A DNA stretch of 64,000 bases, from positions 62,001 through 126,000 of the forward strand of contig CALHUI010000007.1 in assembly GCA_938039675.1 (NCBI GenBank), written 5' to 3'. Source of the stretch: an uncultured Cytophagales bacterium (GTDB lineage: Bacteria; Bacteroidota; Bacteroidia; Cytophagales; Thermoflexibacteraceae). How positions within the stretch are numbered: position 1 is the first letter of the stretch; every line of letters begins with the position of its first letter. The notes under the pieces were generated by a model, which did no database searches, was not told the DNA's origin, and worked only from the letters and a program-made list of their open reading frames with translations. Below are positions 18,069-27,042 of the stretch, piece by piece. The position numbers and the translations under genes were made by a program.

Positions 18069-19088
18069 ATGTCAGCATTCAGATTTTTCCCTTACTTGCT
18101 CTTGGGTTGGTTTATTTTTTATACACCGCGCATACTGTCGCAAAGTTTTTGTGAATTAGGTGATTTTGCTCTGGAAAACGGACAAATCATTAAACAATGC
18201 CGCATTGGCTACCGCACTTTCGGCAGTCTAAATGAGGACAAAAACAATGCTATTCTGTTTCCCACCTATTTCACGGGAAAGTCGGACGCACTGCGAAGCC
18301 ATGTGGGCGGCAAAGGAAAAATGCTGGACAGCACACGCTACTTTATCATACTGACCGATGCTTTGGGGAATGGGGTTTCTTCTTCGCCTTCCAACTCAAC
18401 GCTGCAAGCAGGGCGCGAGTTTCCGCAGTTTACCATTGCCGATATGGTGCGCACGCAAGAAGCCATGATTCGCAAGCAGTGGGGTATTGAAAAACTCCAT
18501 GCCGTTATCGGCATTTCCATGGGAGGCATGCAGGCGTTTCAGTGGATGGCTGCCTTTCCTGAAAAGGTCGGCAAAATGATTTCGTTGGTAGGCACGCCCA
18601 AGCTGGGTTTCAGCGACTTACTGCTTTGGCAAAGCGAAATACAGCCCATAGAAAAAGCCCTGCAAACCAATAGCAACCTGCAACAAGCCATGGAAATAAC
18701 TGTGTTAATCCATGCTTATGCACTGTATACGCCTTCTTGGCGCAATAAAAACCAGAAGACCGATGATTTTCAGAGTTTTGTTCAGGCAGAAATTCAAAAA
18801 TCGGCGAGTTTCTCCCCCTTGGATTGGGCATGGCAGGCCAAGGCGATGATGGCACACAATGCCTACAAAACCCTGCCTTTAGATAAACTTGGAGAGCTGC
18901 TGAAAACCCGCGGACTGATAGTGTATGCCTCGCAAGACCTGATGGTAAGCCCGCAAGCCTGTGCCGATTTGGTGCAGTACAGCGGTGCAGAACACATCGT
19001 ACTTGCAGACGACTGCGGCCATTTGGCAACAGGTTGCAACATAGGGCGCATCGGCGAACGGGTACAGGCTTTTTTGCAGAAACAGTAG
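18069..19088 (+). CDS. Secreted MetX-like alpha/beta hydrolase
   Basis: A 339-residue protein from the ATG at 18069, which begins with a clear signal peptide (R-F-F-P-Y-L-L-L-G-W-F-I-F-Y). The body resembles the homoserine O-acetyltransferase (MetX) branch of alpha/beta hydrolases: E-L-G-D-F-A-L-E-N-G near the start, the nucleophile elbow G-I-S-M-G-G-M (Ser at about residue 150), a late D (A-S-Q-D-L-M) and H (D-C-G-H-L-A). True MetX enzymes are cytoplasmic and work in methionine synthesis. The signal peptide here argues for a periplasmic or exported hydrolase or acyltransferase with another substrate. The gene is convergent with the DUF4292 gene, with six bases between stops. Confidence 0.82.
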   Translation: MSAFRFFPYLLLGWFIFYTPRILSQSFCELGDFALENGQIIKQCRIGYRTFGSLNEDKNNAILFPTYFTGKSDALRSHVGGKGKMLDSTRYFIILTDALGNGVSSSPSNSTLQAGREFPQFTIADMVRTQEAMIRKQWGIEKLHAVIGISMGGMQAFQWMAAFPEKVGKMISLVGTPKLGFSDLLLWQSEIQPIEKALQTNSNLQQAMEITVLIHAYALYTPSWRNKNQKTDDFQSFVQAEIQKSASFSPLDWAWQAKAMMAHNAYKTLPLDKLGELLKTRGLIVYASQDLMVSPQACADLVQYSGAEHIVLADDCGHLATGCNIGRIGERVQAFLQKQ

Positions 19089-19094
19089 TTATGC

Positions 19095-19877
19095 CTATTT
19101 GTTCCCCCTGCTGAAAGGAAACTTCAGCGGTTCGCGGCTTAGTTCTACTTTATTGTGCGTAAACCGAAACGAAAGTGATGTTTTATTGCCTCCCGGCGGC
19201 TCAAAGGTAAGGTCTGCATTACACACAAAAGGAAAAAGCATGTTTTCCACGGAAGTAAAGTTGCCGTAAACTGCCTCCAAGCGATTGGGTGCGCTAAGGT
19301 CTTTCAGCGAAAGTTTTTCCATACGGGCTGTTTGCTTACCCACGTATCCTATCACGTCTATATTGGATTGCTGCTTGCGCAAGAGGTACTGTTCGCCTTC
19401 GGGAATGGGGTTGGCTTGTCCCAAATCATAAGGCAAATTACCCAGCAGCGTATTTTGAATCAGTTGAAAATCAACGGGAATATCTAACCGTTTACTGAGC
19501 GAATCGAACGTAAAGCCCAAAAAGTCGTCATTGAGCTTGTCCATGATGCGAACCGAATCGGGTGTGATGAAAATGCGGACTGCCTCTATGCCCAATCCGG
19601 GGCGCAGGGAAATCCATATCGCACTGTCTTTCTTCATGCGAATATCCGTATTTGCATTGACATCGCGCCCATTATTGACAAACACTAACCTGCCTTTGAC
19701 AGTGAGATAGGTGAAATCAAAAGCATTGAATTGATAGACACTTTCTTCCTTACGGGCAGGAATGGGGGTTGTGGTGCTGCCTGTGGTAGCTACGGGAGGT
19801 TTTTGGCAAGCACTTAGCAAGGCAATCAATGCCATGCCGGTGTAAGCAAATTGTTTTATCAGCGGGTAAATTGACAT
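19095..19877 (-). CDS. DUF4292 family lipoprotein
   Basis: A 260-residue protein from the ATG at 19877, with a lipobox (L-L-S-A-C-Q) at the end of a hydrophobic leader, so it is probably anchored in the outer membrane. The body has a LolA/LolB-like beta-rich look (V-K-G-R-L-V-F-V-N-N-G-R, D-S-A-I-W-I-S-L-R-P-G-L-G-I-E-A-V-R-I). It matches the DUF4292 proteins widespread in Bacteroidota. It is the last gene of a minus-strand run and follows a TPR protein gene by 13 bases, a pairing I recall as common in the phylum. Function is not established; lipid or lipoprotein handling is a guess from fold resemblance. Confidence 0.82.
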   Translation of the reverse strand: MSIYPLIKQFAYTGMALIALLSACQKPPVATTGSTTTPIPARKEESVYQFNAFDFTYLTVKGRLVFVNNGRDVNANTDIRMKKDSAIWISLRPGLGIEAVRIFITPDSVRIMDKLNDDFLGFTFDSLSKRLDIPVDFQLIQNTLLGNLPYDLGQANPIPEGEQYLLRKQQSNIDVIGYVGKQTARMEKLSLKDLSAPNRLEAVYGNFTSVENMLFPFVCNADLTFEPPGGNKTSLSFRFTHNKVELSREPLKFPFSRGNK

Positions 19878-19890
19878 TGTCGGAACAGAT

Positions 19891-21657
19891 TTACTCAAAC
19901 AGTTTTTTTTCTGCTATTTTTCGGTCTAACCACTGGCTGCCGATACCGTTTTTCTTTGCCAGTTGCCAATATTTCAGGGCTTCTTCGTTTCTGCCGACCT
20001 TATACAGCACATCGCCGTAATGTTCCAGAATAGTGGGGTTGGAAGGGTTCAGGCGCGCTGCTTTTTCTAACAGCGGCAATGCGGCCGCATATTCGCCGCG
20101 CACATAGAGCACCCAACCGTGCGTATCCAAATAGGTAGGGTTATCGGGCTCTAACTTAATCAGGCGAGCGGATAACTCCTTGGCCTTGTCCAGATTTTCA
20201 CGGCGCAGCGCAAGGTAATAGCTGTAATTATTCAGCACGTAGCGGTTATTGATGTCGTACGTCAGTGCTTCCTCGTAGGCTTTGTCGGACTTTTGGTATT
20301 GCTTTTGTCCGTTGTAGGCATCTCCCAATTGCGGGTAGATGTTTTGCAGAAGTTCCTGATTGCCTATGGCCAACAATCGGCTTTGTTCCAGAGAAGCTAC
20401 GGCCTCGTCATAGTTGTGATTGACCAAGTGTGCAGTACCGTTGTAGAACCAAAAAGTAGCATTGTTAGGGTAATACTCAATAGCCTGCTCGGTATGGCGG
20501 GCGAGGTCTTTGTAGTTTTGCAGCATCAGGTCGGCGCGTACAAGGCCTACCCATGCCTGATAGTTATCGACATTGAGTTTGACTGCTTTTTCGTAGTAAC
20601 TTTTTGCTTCTGCGGCCTTGCCGTTTTCCAGCAAAATGGCAGCATATAAGCCCTGCATTTGCGGATGGTCGGGGAAAACCTGCATGGTTTTCTCCGAAAG
20701 CGATAACAGGGCGGTTTTCAATTGTGTATCATTGGTTGCGCCTGCTTGGTCATACAAATCGGAGAGGACTTGTAGGCGAAGGTCTATTTCTAATTGCGGG
20801 TAGTTAAATGCCTTCTCGAGTGCCCTGATTTGTGCCTCTTTTTTGCCACTGTTTTTTGCCAAATCGGCACTCAATAGTAATACACGCGGCTCACCGGGGA
20901 ACAGATTCTCTAATTCGTCAATCAGTTTGCGTGCTTCTTCTGTTCTGCGCGTTTTCATCAGCAGTTCTACCTGCGTAATATAAGCGTCGAGGTCATCGGG
21001 CGTTGCTTCTATCAATTTTCTGCCTTCTTTCAGTGCACCTTCGGGCTGATTCATTGCCAGATAGAGTTTTTGTTTGCGCTGAATAACAGCAGGTTCTAAG
21101 CCAACCTTTTTTTCCAATTCGTCATAAATACGGATGGCTTCCTTGAACTTGTTTTGATAGAGCATGGCATTTGCTAAGTCGTAGTAATAGCTCACTTCGT
21201 TGGGCTTTAAAACGACTAATTTGGCAAATATTTTTTCGGCTTCATCGTATCGCTCTTGTTTTTCGTAAATTTCTGCCAGCAGACTTAAATAATTGGGATT
21301 GTCTTTGGACAGGTTGAGAGCTTGCTGTATCAGCCGAATGGCGTTTTTATAATCTTCCATTTTCAGATAGGTGCGTGCCATCTGATAGGGTATGGCCGAA
21401 TTGTTGGGTGCCAGTTTTCGGCTTTCTTCCAGCGTGCGCAGGGCTTTGTTGTAATTTTCGGAAAGGAAGTATTGCATGGCTTCTGTAAAGAAATACTCGG
21501 CGCTGTTTTCTTCTACTTCCCGTGCCATTTCCAACGAGTCGGGCGGTGGCTGAACGACCTGCTTTTTAGGCTTCTGTGCCCGGCCATCAAAAAACATCAA
21601 TAGACTTAACAGCGCTGCCAAGCCTACTGATGTACGTAAAAGACCTTTTCTGTTCAT
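19891..21657 (-). CDS. TPR-repeat protein with signal peptide
   Basis: A 588-residue protein with an N-terminal hydrophobic leader (about residues 9-25) and many TPR units over residues 50-570. Examples are D-P-x-Y-L-S-L-L-A-E-I-Y-E-K-Q-E-R-Y-D-E-A and P-T-I-L-E-H-Y-G-D-V-L-Y-K-V-G-R-N-E-E-A-L at the C-terminal end. It probably acts as an envelope scaffold. Its ATG overlaps the TGA of the upstream nucleotidyltransferase gene (ATGA at 21657), implying translational coupling, and a DUF4292 gene follows. No catalytic motif is present. The partner is unknown. Confidence 0.87.
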   Translation of the reverse strand: MNRKGLLRTSVGLAALLSLLMFFDGRAQKPKKQVVQPPPDSLEMAREVEENSAEYFFTEAMQYFLSENYNKALRTLEESRKLAPNNSAIPYQMARTYLKMEDYKNAIRLIQQALNLSKDNPNYLSLLAEIYEKQERYDEAEKIFAKLVVLKPNEVSYYYDLANAMLYQNKFKEAIRIYDELEKKVGLEPAVIQRKQKLYLAMNQPEGALKEGRKLIEATPDDLDAYITQVELLMKTRRTEEARKLIDELENLFPGEPRVLLLSADLAKNSGKKEAQIRALEKAFNYPQLEIDLRLQVLSDLYDQAGATNDTQLKTALLSLSEKTMQVFPDHPQMQGLYAAILLENGKAAEAKSYYEKAVKLNVDNYQAWVGLVRADLMLQNYKDLARHTEQAIEYYPNNATFWFYNGTAHLVNHNYDEAVASLEQSRLLAIGNQELLQNIYPQLGDAYNGQKQYQKSDKAYEEALTYDINNRYVLNNYSYYLALRRENLDKAKELSARLIKLEPDNPTYLDTHGWVLYVRGEYAAALPLLEKAARLNPSNPTILEHYGDVLYKVGRNEEALKYWQLAKKNGIGSQWLDRKIAEKKLFE

Positions 21658-22685
21658 CAGAGTTTTACTTGCGTATAGTCACCAATGCTCAAATCGGAAG
21701 CACTACCTTGATATTTAACATGACTACCTAGCATAGAGTTTCCTATTATCGCGTTTTCAATCAGGGTATTCTGCTGAATCAGTGAGGAATGTACCACGCT
21801 GTTTTTTACAACCGAATGAGCCCCGATGGAAACGTGCGGCCCGATAACGCTGTTGTGCAGTTGCACATTTTCCCCGATATATACGGGCGGAATAATGATG
21901 CTGTTATGATTTTTTACAGATGCTGCCACCAGTGACTCCTGCAATTTCCCTGCCGACTCGCGCTCGTGCAAGTAGTCCAAATAGCGACTGTTAGTGCCTA
22001 CTGTGCTGTCTTTATTGCCGCAGTCTAACCACTCGCTAATGCGCCCGGGAACAAATTTAATCCCTTTTTGCTTCATGTTTTCCAGCGCATTGGTCAGTTG
22101 GTATTCGCCCTTGTCTTTAATGTCGTTGTCCAGCAGATATTGCATCTCATCGCGAAGCATATCGCCGTTTTTCACGTAATAGATGCCGATAATGGCCAAG
22201 TCGGATACGAATTGTGTGGGTTTTTCCACAAAGTCGGTGATGTAGCCCTGTTCGTCGGTTTTGATAACGCCAAACGAAGAGGGATTTTCCATACGCTGCA
22301 CCCAAATGATGCCGTCTTGAGTTTTGTCTAATATGAAATCGGCTTTAAACAGTGTATCTGCAAAAGCAATTACCACAGGGCCGGTGATAGATTCTTTGGC
22401 ACAAAGCAAAGCATGAGCTGTACCCAGCGGCTGGTCTTGGTAGTAAATCTTTGCCTTAGCTCCTATGCGTTCGGCAATTGCTGAGAGGTCGCGCTCAACC
22501 TGTGCGCCAAAATCACCAATGATAAAGGCGATTTCTTCAATGGGTTCGTTGCAAACCACAGCAATATCTTCCACCAAACGTTGAACAATTGGTTTTCCGG
22601 CAATTGGTACTAATGGTTTGGGAACGGTGAGCGTATGTGGACGCATTCGGGTTCCTCTACCCGCCATCGGGATGATAATCTTCAT
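21657..22685 (-). CDS. Sugar-1-phosphate nucleotidyltransferase with left-handed beta-helix tail
   Basis: A 342-residue protein from the ATG at 22685, which puts the nucleotide-binding signature I-I-P-M-A-G-R-G-T-R-M-R-P-H-T at the N terminus; an upstream in-frame start would add 31 implausible residues. The catalytic domain (about 1-235) shows K-P-L-V-P-I-A-G-K-P-I and D-T-L-F-K-A-D. The C-terminal part has hexapeptide repeats (I-G-E-N-V-Q, I-G-P-H-V-S, I-G-A-H-S-V), as in bifunctional or oligomeric pyrophosphorylases. By family it makes an NDP-sugar from a sugar-1-phosphate and NTP. The gene lies 49 bases after the T9SS cargo gene and overlaps the TPR gene. Confidence 0.88.
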   Translation of the reverse strand: MKIIIPMAGRGTRMRPHTLTVPKPLVPIAGKPIVQRLVEDIAVVCNEPIEEIAFIIGDFGAQVERDLSAIAERIGAKAKIYYQDQPLGTAHALLCAKESITGPVVIAFADTLFKADFILDKTQDGIIWVQRMENPSSFGVIKTDEQGYITDFVEKPTQFVSDLAIIGIYYVKNGDMLRDEMQYLLDNDIKDKGEYQLTNALENMKQKGIKFVPGRISEWLDCGNKDSTVGTNSRYLDYLHERESAGKLQESLVAASVKNHNSIIIPPVYIGENVQLHNSVIGPHVSIGAHSVVKNSVVHSSLIQQNTLIENAIIGNSMLGSHVKYQGSASDLSIGDYTQVKL

Positions 22686-22734
22686 AATCTGTTGTGAGGT
22701 TAATAAGTGTTTTGCCGAATATATGTGAAAAGGA

Positions 22735-25500
22735 TTATTCCTGCAAGATAATCTGTATCCATCCTTTAAGTGTTTCACGGCTTGCTTGGCGGCTGAGGCG
22801 GAGGAATGTTACTACCGCTTCGTAGTAATACACACCGGCCGGCAACCTTGTGCCCGAATTGCTTACACCGCGCCAGTTGATGAAAATATCGTTATCGCTT
22901 TCATAAACCAATCTTCCCCAGCGGTTGAATACTTTAAACTCCACTCGTTCTACAAAGCGCGGGCAAACCAATGGACGGAAAGTATCGTTTTTGCCGTCTC
23001 CGTTAGGCGTAAATACATTGGGCAACTCATAATAGGGGCAGTTGTCGTTGCAAACAATGTTACTCAGGCGGCTTTCATTGCCTGCGCTGTCTAAGGCAGT
23101 TACTGCATAACAACCTGCTACTGTATTGATTTGCTCATGAATAAATCCGGTATCGCGGATGTTGCGTCGCAAAATGCGCAAGGTATCGCCTTCAAAAGGT
23201 GCAAAATACAGGTTGTAGCTTGCAATGCCCGTATCGCAAGGCGGGGTGAGATTAGGCCGCCAAGTCAATTCATTTTTATATACCGAATCGGCGCAGGTTG
23301 TGGGGTCTTTGGGGTTAAACCTTGAACAATCCAGCGGCACCAAGCTCAACACAGGCGGGCATGGGGCTGTCGTATCGCGCAGGGTTGAGCAAGCAATCTG
23401 CGACTTATTCAGCAGCGGCTCAAATATGTTCGGGTTGTCGTAAGTGCCTCGGGTGATAACATAGTAGCAGTAGCGTTCACGCTCTTGTAACGGTTGATTT
23501 TGGAAGCGTCCGCGATCGGTATAAGTATAGCCTCCTGTACTGACATCCACGCTGTCTATCAGGTCAAAGGTGCCGCGCTGTGTGATGCGCTCTCTGTAAA
23601 TCAGGTGGTGGGAGAAACGTACGGAGTTGTTGTTCCACGGCACTTGGGCGTTCCATGTGAGGTTAATAGCCCCGGCGGCGGGCTGTGCGGTTAAGCGCAC
23701 CGATGAAGCCACTGCCGAACTGTCTATCAGCCGCCCTTGCGAGAGAAAATAGACCCGATAGTTATACACGCGATTCTCCGTATCCAAATTGCGGTCGGTA
23801 AATGATGTATCGTTTTCGGCGAATGTTTGCGGCAAACGTGTCAAGTTAGTGGTTGTGCCAAAGCCTTCCGCACGTGCTACCTGATAAGTCCATGGGCGGG
23901 GGAATTGTTCGGGTGTGATACCGATAGGCTTTACCCACCGCACAAAAATTTCTCCGGTGGCGGTGGCCGTGCGTTCTACGCTTACGTTGGTAATCAGCGG
24001 CGCATTGGTTTGAACCGTTACACAAACTTCTTGCGAAGCAATGCTTTCGCCGCCTTTCGGTTCGGGGAAAGTAGCAAAAATGCGGTAACAGTAGGTAGTG
24101 CCGGGTTGCATACCGCGCCCGTTGTTGTTGTCTATAAAACGACCGGTGGAAGGGTCTATTCTGCCGATGAGTTCATAGCCTGCCGATGCGGGGATACCTG
24201 TTTCGCACTGTCCCGGATTCCAGCCCGAAGTGCCTATACGCCTGTAAATCAACATATTGTTGGCATTGGGGCAGGTATAATCAGCCCAAGTGAGTGTAAC
24301 ACTGCGGGTTTCGGGATTATACACCGCTTGCTGCAAATTGGGCGGCGGCCCTATCACGCGGATGCGATAGGTCAGATAGTCGGCCAATTGGTTGCGAATG
24401 GGGTTAGGGAAATCACGCGTAATGAAAGTGGCCACATACGGCTGTCGGCTGACATCGTTGCAAGTTGTTTGCCAGCGAAAAATGCTGCGGGCAGTGCCGG
24501 CAGGCGGCTGCGAACGGATACTGTCCAAAGTGGCGCGGTTACTTGGAGGAGTAAGGTTGAACAATTGCCCTGTGCCAAATATTGCTACGCCGTGGCGGTC
24601 GGCATCGGTGGCAACAATCAGGTCTTGCACCAGTGCTCCGGCAACTACGCAAGTATCTTTTGCACGATTGGTAAACAATGGGGGGCGGTTTACGCACTCG
24701 CGCACCAGAATTTGCATATCGCGGTTTACCGAGCCGATACGGACACCGTTGCGCCATTCATCTACAAAAAAAGCTACGTTGTATTCGCCCGGTTGAAGTG
24801 GTGCATCCCACACCAAATCGCCTGTGATGGGGTCTAAGGTTAGGGTAGCAGGTTCATTGCCGGCTTCGGTAGTCGCATTGATACCGGGCACCTGATTCAG
24901 CGGATAGTAAATATCTACGTTTTGGTTCAGGCTCTTTTTGGAAATAGTAAAACGATACGACAAACTGTCGCCGTCGGGGTCAAAAGCACCGGGGTTGTGT
25001 TTGAAGCGGCGGCGCGTACATGCCAGAAAGTCCACCGGCGGGTTGGTCAGAATGGGCGAAGAATTCAGCCCCAAAAAAGGCGAAATCAGGAAAGTGGACT
25101 GAACGGCAAAAGATGTATTCACCGAATTGGGAATATTTACCACGCCCGCATTTCGGTTGCGGATAACTACCCCCACGTTAAACTCGCCAGGCCCTGCAAA
25201 AGTATAGATGGTGCGGTAAATATTCTCGGTTGTCAGGTTGCCCACAGCGCGAAAGGCTGTACGGCGTATCAGGCGTGAGGGTGAACCATCGCCAAAGAAG
25301 ATTTCTATTTCCTCATCGGGCGGCACTCCTTCGTCGTCCGTATAAATAGTTACGGTAAATTCGTAGGTGAGTGAGGTTCCGGGCAGCCTGCGGGCAATTA
25401 AATCTCCTGCCCGAATGTGCGTAGCATATGCTCCCTGCCAAAGAGCCAACAGCAGCCATGCAAAACAAAATAAGGCGATGTGCCTGCAATATTTCGTCAT
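22735..25500 (-). CDS. Large secreted protein with gliding/T9SS C-terminal domain
   Basis: A 921-residue protein with a signal peptide (F-C-F-A-W-L-L-L-A-L-W). It then has beta-sandwich segments of the PKD/fibronectin type III kind (for example S-V-T-L-T-W-A-D-Y and A-I-N-L-T-W-N-A), with many cysteines. The last roughly 90 residues are a CHU_C-type gliding motility domain: L-P-N-V-F-T-P-N-G-D-G-K-N-D-T-F, then F-N-R-W-G-R-L-V-Y-E-S and L-P-A-G-V-Y-Y-Y. This domain directs export through the type IX secretion system to the cell surface in Bacteroidota. The molecular function is probably adhesive, inferred from domain type only. It starts 27 bases after the aroC stop, so the two are probably co-transcribed. 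Confidence 0.9.
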   Translation of the reverse strand: MTKYCRHIALFCFAWLLLALWQGAYATHIRAGDLIARRLPGTSLTYEFTVTIYTDDEGVPPDEEIEIFFGDGSPSRLIRRTAFRAVGNLTTENIYRTIYTFAGPGEFNVGVVIRNRNAGVVNIPNSVNTSFAVQSTFLISPFLGLNSSPILTNPPVDFLACTRRRFKHNPGAFDPDGDSLSYRFTISKKSLNQNVDIYYPLNQVPGINATTEAGNEPATLTLDPITGDLVWDAPLQPGEYNVAFFVDEWRNGVRIGSVNRDMQILVRECVNRPPLFTNRAKDTCVVAGALVQDLIVATDADRHGVAIFGTGQLFNLTPPSNRATLDSIRSQPPAGTARSIFRWQTTCNDVSRQPYVATFITRDFPNPIRNQLADYLTYRIRVIGPPPNLQQAVYNPETRSVTLTWADYTCPNANNMLIYRRIGTSGWNPGQCETGIPASAGYELIGRIDPSTGRFIDNNNGRGMQPGTTYCYRIFATFPEPKGGESIASQEVCVTVQTNAPLITNVSVERTATATGEIFVRWVKPIGITPEQFPRPWTYQVARAEGFGTTTNLTRLPQTFAENDTSFTDRNLDTENRVYNYRVYFLSQGRLIDSSAVASSVRLTAQPAAGAINLTWNAQVPWNNNSVRFSHHLIYRERITQRGTFDLIDSVDVSTGGYTYTDRGRFQNQPLQERERYCYYVITRGTYDNPNIFEPLLNKSQIACSTLRDTTAPCPPVLSLVPLDCSRFNPKDPTTCADSVYKNELTWRPNLTPPCDTGIASYNLYFAPFEGDTLRILRRNIRDTGFIHEQINTVAGCYAVTALDSAGNESRLSNIVCNDNCPYYELPNVFTPNGDGKNDTFRPLVCPRFVERVEFKVFNRWGRLVYESDNDIFINWRGVSNSGTRLPAGVYYYEAVVTFLRLSRQASRETLKGWIQIILQE

Positions 25501-25526
25501 CTGATTTTCGGTTTAATGCAAATCCG

Positions 25527-26657
25527 CTACAAGGATTTTTGTACTTGTAAAGGATAGGCTGATACAATAGGTTCTAATTTAACCACTTGGTTACGCAAAA
25601 CAAAGTCTGCCATGACTAAGGCTGCCATTGCCTCAACAATGGGTACGGCACGAGGTACTACGCAAGGGTCATGCCTGCCTTTTCCCGATACAACGACTTG
25701 TTCTCCGTTTTGGTTAATACTTTCCTGGTCTTGCATGATGGTGGCTACGGGCTTGAAAGCTACACGGAAGTAAATATCTTCTCCGTTGCTGATGCCGCCC
25801 TGTATGCCACCCGAATGATTGCTGTGAGTGCGCACACGGCCTTTCTCATCTGTATAAAAAATATCGTTATGCTGCGAGCCAAGCATTGCTACTCCGTCAA
25901 AGCCGCTGCCGTACTCAAACCCTTTTACGGCATTGATACTCAGCATGGCTTTGCCCAGTTGGGCATGTAATTTATCAAATACAGGCTCTCCCAAACCGGT
26001 AGGCGCACCTTTAATTACACAACTGACTACTCCCCCGATGGTGTCGCGGCTTTTGCGAACCTCATCTATCAGGGCAATCATTTGTTCGGCCATTGCCGAA
26101 TCGGGGCAACGGACGATGTTGCTTTCAATAGCAGCCTCCGAAAGGTCAAGTTGCAGGTAACTCTTGTCAAGTTTGAGTGTGCCTACCTGCGATACGTAGG
26201 CTGCTATGCGAATACCCAAATGATTCAGAAACAGTTTTGCAACAGCGCCAGCGGCTACTCTGGCCAGTGTTTCGCGTGCCGAGCTGCGCCCTCCGCCCCG
26301 ATAGTCACGAGTACCATATTTGGTTTGCCAAGTGTAATCGGCATGGGAAGGGCGGTATTTATCTGCAATATGCGAGTAGTCTTTGCTGCGTTGGTCTTCG
26401 TTCCAAACGGCTAAGGTAATGGGTGTGCCTTGCGTGTAGCCCTCAAAAATGCCGGAAAGGACTTTTACTTCGTCGCCTTCTTGCCGCTGAGTAGTAATTT
26501 TAGACTGTCCGGGGCGGCGGCGATACATTTCCCGCTGTATAAAATCTAAATCAAAAGGGATACCCGCCGGACAGCCGTCTATCACCACACCCACTGCCGT
26601 ACCGTGGGATTCTCCGAAAGTGGTAATGCGAAATATTTTTCCAAAAGTATTGCTCAT
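25527..26657 (-). CDS. aroC: Chorismate synthase
   Basis: A 376-residue protein from the ATG at 26657 ([19 protein letters not shown]). The family signatures are clear: G-E-S-H-G near the start with its conserved histidine, [17 protein letters not shown], and the [11 protein letters not shown] segment. By family it removes phosphate from 5-enolpyruvylshikimate-3-phosphate to give chorismate, the last shared step of aromatic amino acid synthesis, using reduced flavin. Length is normal. It is the first gene of a minus-strand run and diverges from the tsf region. Confidence 0.96.
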   Translation of the reverse strand: MSNTFGKIFRITTFGESHGTAVGVVIDGCPAGIPFDLDFIQREMYRRRPGQSKITTQRQEGDEVKVLSGIFEGYTQGTPITLAVWNEDQRSKDYSHIADKYRPSHADYTWQTKYGTRDYRGGGRSSARETLARVAAGAVAKLFLNHLGIRIAAYVSQVGTLKLDKSYLQLDLSEAAIESNIVRCPDSAMAEQMIALIDEVRKSRDTIGGVVSCVIKGAPTGLGEPVFDKLHAQLGKAMLSINAVKGFEYGSGFDGVAMLGSQHNDIFYTDEKGRVRTHSNHSGGIQGGISNGEDIYFRVAFKPVATIMQDQESINQNGEQVVVSGKGRHDPCVVPRAVPIVEAMAALVMADFVLRNQVVKLEPIVSAYPLQVQKSL

Positions 26658-26693
26658 TTGCCAAACTGATTTCAAACAAAGATATAATCAAGT

Positions 26694-26725
26694 TTTGGCT
26701 TTGGCGTGTAAATGGCTTACTTTTG
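26694..26725 (+). promoter_or_regulatory. Bacteroidota-type promoter for the 49-residue gene
   Basis: TTTG at 26694-26697 and TACTTTTG at 26718-26725 (fits TAnnTTTG) with 20 bases between, about 50 bases before the ATG at 26777. Spacing fits the Bacteroidota -33/-7 consensus. Confidence 0.6.
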
Positions 26726-26776
26726 CGTGCAATTTAGCGTCGCAATTATTATTTCACTATAAAACGGCCTTTTACC

Positions 26777-26926
26777 ATGAATAAAGCTGATATCGAAAAG
26801 CGCCTGCACGAGCTCAATGTGAAGCAGAGCAACATTATGAGCCAGAAAAAACAAAACCGCAACATGGACGAGCTGAAAGCCATTCGCGAAGAGATGGATA
26901 GTCTGAAAAAACAATTGAAGGCTTAA
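26777..26926 (+). CDS. 49-residue highly charged coiled-coil protein
   Basis: A short gene from ATG 26777 to TAA 26926 encoding 49 residues, starting M-N-K-A-D-I-E-K-R-L-H-E-L. The sequence is almost entirely charged and polar with heptad-like spacing, and probably forms one long helix (I-R-E-E-M-D-S-L-K-K-Q-L-K-A at the end). It has its own promoter-like element upstream and a hairpin terminator shortly after the stop, which supports it being a real, separately transcribed gene. I do not recognise a family or function. tsf follows about 115 bases downstream. Confidence 0.6.
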   Translation: MNKADIEKRLHELNVKQSNIMSQKKQNRNMDELKAIREEMDSLKKQLKA

Positions 26927-26933
26927 TTGGCAC

Positions 26934-26962
26934 AGTCGGGTAAAATCGTGCCCGACTTTTTC
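26934..26962 (+). terminator. Intrinsic terminator after the 49-residue gene
   Basis: AGTCGGG at 26934-26940 pairs with CCCGACT at 26951-26957 around a ten-base loop and is followed by TTTTTC. The stem is short (7 bp) but GC-rich. Confidence 0.6.
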
Positions 26963-27042
26963 AATTACCCGAACCAACAAGCGACCCCGTAAGTTGCTCA
27001 TTCTCAATACCTGAATTTTACATTTCAAAACATATTTCAATT

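Noticed and set aside
23827-24837. Plus-strand frame of 336 codons inside the T9SS cargo gene
   Set aside because: It is antisense to a clear secreted protein with signal peptide and CHU_C-type end, and has no recognisable domain.
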